Shown: positions 24,076-36,600 of the stretch, piece by piece
Numbering within the stretch: the stretch's first letter is position 1
Layout of the letters: each line of letters begins with the position of its first letter
Assembly: GCA_035048485.1 (NCBI GenBank)
Contig: CM068582.1
Span: forward strand, 37,809,596 to 37,873,595
Direction of reading: 5' to 3'
Origin: Pteria penguin
Lineage: Eukaryota; Mollusca; Bivalvia; Pterioida; Pteriidae
Length of the DNA stretch: 64,000 bases
Program-made: the position numbers and the translations under genes
The notes under the pieces: generated by a model
Databases searched by the model: none
What the model saw: only the letters and a program-made list of their open reading frames with translations
What the model was told of the DNA's origin: nothing

Positions 24076-24083
24076 CAACAACT
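23996..24083. repeat. Compound microsatellite (CAA)n(TAA)n(CAA)n
   Basis: CAA repeats, then about 14 TAA repeats, then CAA repeats. The minus-strand frame of poly-I and poly-V across it is an artefact. Confidence 0.95.
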
Positions 24084-24151
24084 ACATGCAATTCCAAGCA
24101 TCGGTTTATGTAGAATTAAATGTCATAAAGTACCCATTGTATACAGGGAGT

Positions 24152-24290
24152 AGATTATTGATTACGAACTATTCATATGTAATTGTTTACGAACTGTACA
24201 TATGTAATTGTTTACGAGCTGTACATATGTAATTGTTTACGAACTGTACATATGTAATTGTTTACGAACCGTACATATGTAATTGTTGCA
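24152..24290. repeat. 25-bp tandem repeat, five copies
   Basis: The unit ACATATGTAATTGTTTACGA with CTGT is repeated five times with one or two changes. It contains the palindrome ACATATGT. Confidence 0.9.
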
Positions 24291-26655
<2,365 letters not shown>

Positions 26656-26659
26656 TACA

Positions 26660-26935
26660 CACCGCCATGTTTACTTATTTGTTTGTTTGCTGCTTAATGT
26701 CACATCATTTACATTATTTCTTTTATCTGGCATCTGAAATTTCGGTCGGAGTAAATCTCCATTGTCATTGTCGGAAGCCGTGAGGGATCTCTCATATGTC
26801 GACGCCTACGTCTACCGAGACCTTGATTTTTCACTTCCCGACCGGTTACACAGGACAGTGTTAGACATTGTTAGTGTGGGTTCGGACTCAGGACAAAGTA
26901 AACTATCGACTGTCTTATGACCGCTACTTTCATGA
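26660..26935 (-). repeat. Degraded SINE-type repeat
   Basis: GTTTGCTGCTTAATGTCACA, GCCGTGAGGGATCTCTCA and CACAGGACAGTGTTAGACA match, in order, the body of the SINE at 19.7-20.0 kb. The last part (GTGTGGGTTCGGACTCAGGA) is a decayed B-box region. Confidence 0.55.
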
Positions 26936-28576
26936 TTTGATTTGAAAAGATTGTCGAAACCACTTGCTTTTCCGACGACGAAAGTTATCGATTGGAAAAT
27001 ATTTCAATATGCAGAAGATGGCGTGGGTTAAGTATCTTACTTCACATTTGATATGACTGAAATATCGTTCAAACATCATTATTGTCTGTATACAAAGACC
27101 GGACAAGAATGCGAGTTGCTTACATGTGTATTTTTAATGTGTAAAACTGAAATGCAATTGATTTATATCTGTGTAGAAATACACTTATTTTCCCAAGGTC
27201 ATATCATAAGACCAGGGGCTTGTTATGAGAAATGTGGCCGATTATTGATATGTAGTCTTCATTAGGAAAAAGAGGATATAACATTATCAATAACTATGAT
27301 GGTATAAGACAGTGTATGATAAGTTTATATCATTGACGTCAGTTATTTTCGGTAATTATGTGGTCGATTTTGTAAGCATACTTAGGTATAATTCTACCAC
27401 TGTTGTGATGGGTAACTGTGATGCTTTCTTTTCAGTGTTCGCCCATAACCAAGCATAGTGTTAAGTGCTGAAATATTTCTGCCACCTGTCTATGTCTAGG
27501 CATTTATGGTGGATGCAGCTAACCATACAGTAGACGCTTACTCATCATGGTTGCTTGTTTTACCTAAGAATGTTAGGAACTATATATGATGATGAGATTG
27601 TAATAGCAAAAGTAACACAGCAACAAATACCCTTGTATTTTCGATACTTGTCTGTATTCACTGCTTAGCTAAATACCACCATTAATTAAAGCTTTAATAA
27701 ACAAAGACATTCTGTGCGATAACTGCATTTCTTTAACCTTCTACGTAAAACTCGGTTATCACTACTTCCACTAAAGTATTCCAGGAGCCGCTCTAGGGTA
27801 TCAACAGGATACCGTATCTACAGTATATACAATGAAATAGTTTTTTAAATAATTTTAAAGTACGATAAGTTTAACATTTGTTTTAGTTAGCAAAATCCTC
27901 TTCTAAAGAAAGAGAATGTGAGAAACAGAAGCATAGAGCAAATCTAATTATGATGGTCAGATTTGATCCGACAAGTGGTGGACACCAGATCATCGTCTGT
28001 TAATTCTGAAGCTGGTACTCAGGGTTGAATTCAGAACTTGAGTTTGTTCTAAGAAAGAACACAGTTAAATTAATTACATTTAGCTTTGGAAATCCTCCAG
28101 GGGAGAGGAGGGGGCAGTGGCCAAGTGACGGAAAACAGTCTGTTACATTGTCCTCGTTCTTGTAGAGAGACAACCTAAAGTGTCAACAGAACGTGAAGGA
28201 AGAGGATCACCGGTATGTCCTACGACATACATTGATGGACGTGTACGCTGACTCTATTACATTAATGTTGTAGCTACTGTGATATAAGATATAGCAATCG
28301 ACGAGCACGTGTACGAATGAATGTAAATGTTATATATAAAATATAAAGTCGTCTATCATCGGGGGAGGAGGGGGATCTACGGAGTGTAGAGGCTTACCGA
28401 TCCTAAGGCAAAGGCTGACTGGCTGGACATAAATTAGCTTTCAGTATTTCGATTTATCAAATTCTAAAACCCTCCATGAGTGTATAAATGTAAGGTGTGG
28501 GTGCATGGGATAGAGACTGGTGATAATTTCTTCTTAATACAATCAAATGAACATGTATACAGTTTTGCATCCTGCA
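26936..28576. other. AT-rich DNA, no gene seen
   Basis: No exon, RNA gene or transposon was recognised. Confidence 0.5.
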
Positions 28577-28729
28577 CAGCGGCGAATTTAGAGGGGCGGG
28601 TCACCCCACCCCCTCCCTTTTCACCACATATTTACAAGTAAAACTAAAAAAAAAGGCTGAGTATTTTGGCTAATACTTGACTTTCACATGTAGCAACCCC
28701 CTTTTTTCGGAATCCTGGATCTGCCATTG
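28577..28729 (+). mobile_element. hAT-like MITE, 153 bp
   Basis: It starts CAGCGGCGAATTTAGAGGGG and ends TCCTGGATCTGCCATTG, the decayed inverse. The same termini bound the element at 34388-35410. The CAGTGGCGGATCC-type end is common in hAT-superfamily miniature elements of animals (recalled). No clean target duplication. Confidence 0.7.
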
Positions 28730-28843
28730 CTTCAATATAATGATGCTATCTGAATATTAACATTGTTAACAGGTGTACATTTTATCTACATGTACATCTA
28801 ATAAGTTAAGATCATCAAATAGTATCTCTAGACCTTACACCTC

Positions 28844-29243
28844 CAGTGGCGTACCTAAGCTAAATATAATGTGTATACTTTAAAGTTGGAGGCGACATAC
28901 GCAAGCGCCGTATGAGCGAACCTGTCTATGGGTCCGGGGGCATCCCTCAGAAAATTAAGAGGGCACCAGAAGCCATTTCCTGGCTCTTAGACCCTGAAGG
29001 ATAGAATAAAAATTATCCATAAAAAATATGCTTTATTCTGTGGAAATATAAACATTTTGTCTTCAACATTTTCAGTAATGATCAGGGTTTCGTTTTAAAC
29101 CATTTTACAAAGACAATTTGATGACAAACCTCTTAAACTAGACAATACCAAACCTTTGTTGATTGAATATATGTGGAAGTCTTTGTCACGCAGCTGAATC
29201 CAAAACTTTCGCAACCTGCAGTAATTTAGCGAAATGCCATTAA

Positions 29244-29291
<48 letters not shown>

Positions 29292-29373
29292 TAGGTGTGT
29301 GTGTGTTGTGTTTTTGGTGAAAATTATGTGTATACTTGAATATACACACGTATATAAGGTAGCTACGCCACTG
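28844..29373 (+). mobile_element. hAT-like element carrying a TG microsatellite
   Basis: It starts CAGTGGCGTACCTAAG and ends TAGCTACGCCACTG, giving inverted termini of about 14 bp. It contains about 20 TG dinucleotides at 29245-29300. There is no transposase frame. An exact 8-bp target duplication is not seen. Confidence 0.65.
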
Positions 29374-29539
29374 ACACTCATAGGTCTACACATAGGTAAT
29401 CTATTCCAGCCTGTGGTTTAAAGTATTATCCTCACTAACGGTTAATTGTAATACTAAAGTCCTTACATAATACTGGTAAGTTTACACATTTTTCTCCAAG
29501 GTAATAAACTTGGATTCCACTTCGTCTGATAGTCTAGAC

Positions 29540-30845
29540 AAATGGGACCATGCTTTCTGCATTATATGTCAATATGGACCATACATTCTGCATTATATGG
29601 CAATGTGGACCGTGCTTTCTGCAGTATATGTCAATGTGTTCCATGCTTTCTGCATTAAATGTCAGTATGGATCATACATTCTGCAGTATATGTCAATGTG
29701 GACAATGCTTTCTGCATTAAATGTCAATGTGAACCATGCTTTCTGTAGTGTATGTCGATGTGGACCATGCTTTCTGCATTATATGATAATATGGACCATA
29801 CATTCTGCATTATATGTCAATGTGGACAATGCTCTCTGCATTATATGACAATATAGACCATACATTCTGCATTATATGACAATATGGACCATACATTCTG
29901 CATTATATGTCAATGTGGACCAAGCTTTCTGCATTATATGTCAATATGGACCATACATTCTGCAGTATATGTCAATAGACCATACATTCTGCAGTATATG
30001 TCAAGATGGACCATACATTCTACATTATATGTCAATGTGGACCAAGCTTTCTGCATTATATGTCAATATGGACCATACATTTTGCAGTATATGTCAATAT
30101 GGACCATACATTCTGCAGTATATGTCAATATGGACCATACATTCTGCAGTATATGTCAATAAGGACCATACATTCTGCAGTATATGTCAATATGGACCAT
30201 ACATTCTGCATTATATGTCAATGTGGACAAAGCTTTCTGCATCATATGTCAATATGGACCATACATTATGCATTATATGTCAATATGGACCATATATTCT
30301 GCATTATATGTCAATATGGACCATACATTCTGCAGTATATGTCAATATGGACCATACATGTACATTCTGCAGTATATGTCAATATGAACCATACATTCTG
30401 CAGTATATGTCAATATGGACCATACATTCTGCATTATATGTCAATGTGGACCAAACTCTCTGCATTATATATCAATATGGACTATACATTCTGCAGTATA
30501 TGTCAATATGGACCATACATTCTGCATTATATGGCAATGTGGACCAAGCTTTCTGCATTATATGTCAATATGGACCATACATTCTGCATTATATGTCAAT
30601 GTGGACCAAACTTTCTGCATTATATGTCAATATGGACCATACATTCTGCAGTATATGTCAATATGGACCATACATTCTGCATTATATGGCAATGTGGACC
30701 AAGCTTTCTGCATTATATGTCAATATGGACCATACATTCTGCAGTATATGTCAATATGGATCATACATTCTGCATTATATGGCAATGTGGACCATGCTTT
30801 CTGCATTATATGTCAATTCGGACCATATACATTTTGCATTAGATG
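29540..30845. repeat. 31-bp minisatellite, about 42 copies
   Basis: The unit contains ATGGACCATACATTCTGCAG and TATATGTCAAT. Two variants alternate (TACATT or GCTTTC; CAGTA or CATTA). The length of 31 is not a multiple of three, yet the unit has no stop in any plus frame. One plus frame stays open for 340 codons (29876-30898). The three frames give the same cyclic peptide (CQYGPYIL, MSIWTIHSA, VNMDHTFC). No signal peptide, splice or promoter context supports a protein. Confidence 0.95.
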
Positions 30846-30899
30846 CTGACAAGGATATCATTGTAGGAACATCGGCGACCACGAGAGTGCGAAGATAGA

Positions 30900-31525
30900 G
30901 TATATATCATGACCTTAATCATTACAAACTTATGACTACGGCACCAATAGAATTGATAGCCCAAACAGATAAATGCTATGTAAGAAAAATATATAAATAA
31001 CTAAATTAATCTATGTGTACCTTATCGTCGTAAGAATCTGTATTCTATGTATAAGTGTTTGGGTTTTGTAGTTATTTTGCGTATTATGCTATTTGGACTC
31101 TTGGTCCCCGAGGTAGAACAATAAATCTTGACAATATTTAGCCTTAGCAGATATCTATGATAAAATCAAATCATTCCATGAGACTGTGTAATAAAATATG
31201 GCTTGCAGTTTTGCATCACTGTTATAGACTTGAAGGCACGACAATAGGAAGTGACTAGTAGATTTACACGTGATTAAGAACTGAGGTATGGTCTCTGGGG
31301 TTGGGCCAGTGTGGAGCAATCTAGAGACCATTTACAGTTAACGTATACAGAGTTAAGTTTCACTAAAGTAAAACCCATATCTTTTATCACCTATGTAGTG
31401 TGTACTTATATATATATATATATATATTGAGGCTATCCAGGGTAAAACCAGGCAGGAGATGCGACATATTATGTTCCACAGCTTTTAAAAATTTTGGTTA
31501 GAAGTTACTATGACAAGTGAAAATA
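30900..31525. other. AT-rich DNA, no gene seen
   Basis: No supported feature apart from a short TA repeat at about 31408-31428. Confidence 0.5.
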
Positions 31526-32430
31526 AGAGCAACGCCTAGCATGGCATAATACGCCCGTCGCTTAATTCGGACAGGATCAATTCGCATTTGGCATGATTTT
31601 CATGAAAAACATCTGACATTTACTGAAGTTAATTGCGTTTCATAGCATTTTATGATAGGAATAAGTCCAAGGGCAATAACTCCTGCAGAAATAGTCCTAT
31701 CCAACCCATCTTGGAACTTGACCTGCAAAAAAACTTGAAATATTTTAGTACAAGCCACCCCCCCCCCAACATCCCCCCCCCCTCCTAAAATTATAAATTT
31801 CTCAAAAATGAAGAAAAAGATATCAATACCTGTAAAATAAGTGGAAGTTGGTACATTTTACTTGTTTCATGGTAAATTTCATAATGTTTTTACAAAAATT
31901 AGATTTTTAATAAATTTTCAAAACAAAATCTTGAAATTTATATGTCCAAGCGCCATAAATCTGTAAAAAGTAATCAATCGTAACAAAACTCGAACTGGTA
32001 CTAACGTCGCTTGATATAAAGCTATATACCAAATTTCAATTCAAGATCTTGAAAGACGGCAAAAAAAGTCTGAAAAACATGACCTAGGACATATGGTCAA
32101 CCCCCCCCCCCTCCCTAAAATTATAAATTTCTCAAAAATGAAGAAAAAGATATTAAAACCCGTAATATATGTGACAGTTGGTACATTTTACTTGTTTCAT
32201 GATAAATTTCATAATGTTTTGACCAAAAATAGATTTTTGATGAAGTCCAATGGCCATAAATCCGTCAAAAGTAGGTCAATCGTAACAAAACTCGAACTGG
32301 TACTGACGCCGCCTTGATATAAATCTATATATCTTGAAAGACGGCAAAAAAAGTCCGGAAAATATGGCTCCGGACGGACGGACAGCGCCATAACATAATA
32401 CGTCCCGTTTAATGACGGGCGTATAAAATT
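31526..32430 (-). mobile_element. Repeat element with ATACGCCCGTC ends, minus orientation
   Basis: The right end, read inverse, starts ATACGCCCGTCATTAAACGG followed by GTCCGTCCGTCC. The left end reads TAATACGCCCGTCG preceded by GAGCAACGCCTAGCATGG. Both ends match the copy at 38124-39022 in the opposite orientation. Inside is a roughly 330-bp direct duplication (31770-32090 and 32112-32370), each copy preceded by a C-rich run. No coding. Confidence 0.75.
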
Positions 32431-33464
32431 ATATGTAGAATTTTTAAAAAACGTATTACTGAACTAGAGTCCTGTATAATTAAGTGCATTTCATGATTTG
32501 AACTGTTGTTGAATTAGTAATTGTGATAAATAGAAAAAAGATATGCTGTTATATATTTAAAACATTTACAATGATCAAAGATGAGTCATACCAAAAATCA
32601 TTACATTTTCATACCATGTTGATAATATAAAATCCCACAATGCATTGCTTGCAGAAATTATCAATGTATCCTTTTCACAAAGCTGAGAAATTGTGTTTAA
32701 AGAAACAAGAAATTCAGTAGAAACAACAGTCGAACTCGGTATTATGGCAGTATAAGATATCCTTTAACCGGGTGGCGACCAAGAACTATTGTATGAAGGG
32801 TCTTACTACATGTATATTAAAGTTTCTTATTTGGAGTCTATTCATTTTGCAGCATGTGCAGATAACAAATCAAATTTTACCAAAAAAAAAATCTTTTGTT
32901 GAATATCTGAAAGTTTCGGAATTCACTGCCTTACCAACCATCAACTCGAATTCCCACACTGAATCAGCACATGCAATGGAAATCCCTGTATTTCATGTAT
33001 CTTGAATCAGTAGAAAGGTGTTCTGCGATCTCAGGGGCTAATCCAGGTTTTTGATGTAGGTGGCGAAGTCATCGAAGAGTCTGGAGACCACTAAAGTCTG
33101 CAGTAGGTCCATGGAAGAACGCTTGTGGAGGAACCAGTGGGATAAGGCCCCTTGGAAATCTCCTGCAATTAGGCAGTTTTAGGGTTTATAATTCGCGAAA
33201 CATCATTGTCCTGATTCGTAGTCCGAGATTCTCTGCCCTTCTCCCACTTTTGATACCGACGGTTTGTGGGAGAGGGTCAGAGAGACTTTGTTCATCAAAA
33301 GATGGAATTTCAGCGATACTAGCCGTTACCTGGATACAAAAGTCTCTGGTGACAAATAAACCTTTGCCCAGCGAACTTGCAACATGTAATCCAATAAATG
33401 AACATTTCACTTACTCGATCGTAGCATCGGCCGAATTGATCATGATACGACATGGCTATATACA
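32431..33464. other. Region upstream of HEATR3, no gene assigned
   Basis: From about 33000 the base composition becomes more balanced. A minus-strand frame at 33186-33410 contains DPLPQTVGIKSGRRAENLGL, which I do not recognise. It may be a transposon remnant or chance. Confidence 0.4.
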
Positions 33465-33554
33465 ACGGAAGTGAGTAAACGTAATGGCGACGTCCATGGA
33501 CATGTGCGAGCTGTCCGGATGAGTTTGCTGTCATCGGTTGGTTAAAATATGTAA
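33465..33554 (+). promoter_or_regulatory. Probable HEATR3 proximal promoter and 5' leader, with a uORF
   Basis: An ETS-type core (ACGGAAGTGA, 33465-33474) lies 80-90 bp before the HEATR3 start. ETS sites are typical near starts of housekeeping genes. A 12-codon upstream ORF with three in-frame ATGs (33484-33522, MATSMDMCELSG) precedes the main ATG in another frame. The transcription start is not visible from sequence. Confidence 0.4.
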
Positions 33555-33689
33555 ATGGGGAAAACTAAAAATAAAAGATTTCTTCGATCAGCAAGATCGC
33601 GGCCCACGGGTCTTCAAAGTGTTAAGGAGAGTGAGGCGGAATTGCTGACAACTATATGTAATAGCTCAGTACAGAACCTCATTGACAAG
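33555..33689 (+). CDS. HEATR3: HEATR3 exon 1 (aa 1-45)
   Basis: It starts at the ATG with A at -3 and G at +4. It encodes the basic N-terminus MGKTKNKRFLRSARSRPTG, a likely nuclear localisation segment, and the first helix start. Donor AAG/GTACAA, phase 0. The start is chosen because MGK-x-[KR]-x-KRF is conserved in the family. Confidence 0.92.
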
Positions 33690-36600
33690 GTACAAAATAA
33701 AGTAAAAAAAAATACATACATGCACACAATATCGCAAGTCATTACATTCGATAAAAGCCTGTTCTTAGTTTTTGACCGGATTGCAAAGCAATGCAATTTC
33801 CGGTCTATGAATTTGCGAAATCCGTCCGTCTCTCCGTCCATCCGTCCGCACGTCGTCAACATTCTGCGTTTAGCATTTGCGGCAGCAATTCCGGTCTATA
33901 AATTAGCAAAATCCATCCGTCCATCTGTCCATCCATTCGGCGTCAACATATTGCGTTTAGCGTTTGCAATCCGATCATACTGTCCTTGACGGTTTCTTGT
34001 TGATTTAAGTGATTTGGACCATGGATACTCTTTGGGCACCTTGCCTTCTTGGCTCAGATGCTATCGACTTTCTTATTATAGTGTATTATACATCCTGCAA
34101 AAAAAGTTCGATTCTACTACTTACCTAAATTACCTGGAATTACCGATATGACTCATTATTTACCAAAATTACTCAATAAAGTAATGAAATTACCTGTTTT
34201 TCATTCTTATTTGACCTGATATGGATAGAAGGGTGATAGTTACATGACAGGTACAAGTCCCCAGGGCCCAGTTGACTTTTATGTGATTCACCTAAATTAT
34301 GTCCATTTTAGAAACAACGGCCAGCTACCTCTAAATACCATTTTATATATAAAAATAAAAATATACATGTCGAATTTAATATACATGCAGTGGTGGATTT
34401 AGAGGGGGTCAGCTACCCCCCAATTTTTGATATGTATTATTAATTTTATTACCCGGTATTCACTCATGTATAATACACACCTTTTTTCATAAAATCTGAC
34501 TTTGATTCTCCAATTGCGTATTATACATGAGATCTAAAACAAGAATCTTGTTTTCGGACGTAAGAATTTATATTTCCGCAACATATTGTTGTAAATTGAT
34601 CAGAACATGACCTTTCGAATTTGGAATCCTTACTTGATTACTGAAATGGATTTTAGACACTTGATAAAGAGATTATTATAACAGTTTAACCTCCTTGTGT
34701 TGAACACTTTACAGTATGCACCAAAATGAAGATGTTTGGTCAAGGTGAAATGGCTTCACGATCAAACAATCGGTCATTACAGTACACTCCGCTGGGATAT
34801 TTGGTTGTGTGCACTTCTTCTACCTTTACTCCTGTGTTAATCAATTCATTTTGAACAAATATTGAGACTTCGAAGTAACAAGTGTAAAATTTATAGCAAA
34901 TGGCAGGTTTGCTTCATTATCAGTATTTTATAAAAAAAAGTATTACAGTGACTAATTACAATTTTAATAACCATTCTTTATAGTTTTTCTGTTAACACAA
35001 TGTTTGGATCGCAAATTAATTTTATTACAGCAATTGGGTTTATCCCAGTCACTGAATATCCTAATACTCTTGGTGACATTGGAATGCAGTTATTCAGGCG
35101 CATAACCAATTGTGTTTTCTGTCAAGTAAAATCTGTTTGTAATACAGAGATTTTTTCTAGGTACCGGGTAAACTTTATGGTCTTTCCACTTGCTTATGCA
35201 GCAATTTTACCTGCGTATTATACATGTACACGAGATGTAGACTTTTTCTTCAATTATTTTTCAAAAGTTGAGGGTGGATGTTATTCACGGATGCATACTA
35301 TACATGAGTGAATACGGTACTGAAAATCCAGATTTGTCACCAAAAATGGCTGAGTTTTAATACAGATGTGTCCCCCCCCCTTGTTTTTGGAAATCCTGGA
35401 TTCGCCACTGACATGTCATGTCAAATTAACTCTATATGTTTTTCATAGAAATTGCACATCAAATAAGTTTGTAAACCCCATTCTAAAAATACATTATTAG
35501 ATACCATTGAAAAACCTGGAGTTATCGCTCTTTACGTATTGGGCGCAACAGGGGAAATTCTAGCCATCGGTATTATCTATTACAAGGTGGTATTTGCATG
35601 AAAATCATCTATTACAAGTAACTTTCACCCTTCTATCCTAGGGGTGACTATTGAGGGAAAAAATCACTATTGCAATACTGATACTATTGCAAAAAATACT
35701 ATTGCAATACTATTACTATTGTGGGATTACTATTGCAATACTATTGCAATACTATTGACATTTATAAAAAGGTGTACAAAAGTTAAAAAAAGACAAAGAT
35801 GATAAAATTAATGATTTTATTCTTTAACATTAACAAAATATCTTTGAGTATCCATGATTAAAAAAAGAAACAAACAACAATTGCAATGATAAAGACATTT
35901 TTTGTCTGAACACAACTAACAGCTGACTAATAAAAATGTCAAAAAACCTAAATATTTGGCTGAAGTAAAATTGATTTAAAACAATTTAAATCACAAGAGT
36001 CTAGAACTGCCATACACAATCGACAACCAACTCTTTTTTTTTTTTTTTTGTCTACCACTTCGTCGTCTTTGATAAATCCAAAATGTTGCCAAACAGAAGC
36101 TTTTGCATTTTTATTTTTTACAAGTTGCTAAGATGCATGTGTAAAGGGAAGTAAGTATAAAAGACGGACTGCACACCGGATTTACGCATCTATGTATCCC
36201 TCACAATAGAACGAATACAGCAGTCGGCGGACACTTGCGAGATAGCATTAGTGAGTTATTTTAAGAAGAGAAAACATAATGAATGATGTGTATTGAACAT
36301 TTTTAAAGTATTTCATAACTATCGAAACTAGTCGATAGTTGGACATACTATCGGCAATAGTTATCGCAGAGGACAATCTCCTATCAATGTATTGCTATCG
36401 GGAGAACACTATCGCAATACATCGATAGTTCGATGTATTGTTACACCCTTATTCTATCCATATCAGGTCAAATAAGAATGAAAAACGGGTAATTTCGGTA
36501 ACTTGTTGAGTAATTTCGGTAAGTAATGAGTCATTTCGGTAATTCTTGGTAATTTCGGTAAGAAGTAGAACCCAAAAAAGTTTGGAAAGGGGGGCAGTTA

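Larger units (their letters stand above)
34095..36590. mobile_element. DNA element with about 140-bp inverted ends, filled by nested insertions
   Basis: The left end (34095-34246; CTACTTACCTAAATTACC with ATTTGACCTGATATGGATAG) is inverse-repeated at the right (36452-36590 plus 35612-35638). The ends contain several TTACCGAAATTA sub-repeats. The right inverted repeat is itself cut by the 8-bp-duplicating element at 35639-36451. No transposase remains. Superfamily not assigned. Confidence 0.75.

Noticed and set aside
29876..30898. A 340-codon repeat protein gene
   Set aside because: The frame follows from a stop-free 31-bp satellite read in three phases. There is no promoter, splice or domain evidence; kept only as a finding.
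33186..33410. Minus-strand ORF overlapping the region upstream of HEATR3
   Set aside because: Not recognised; overlapping frames are open on both strands, so coding cannot be judged.
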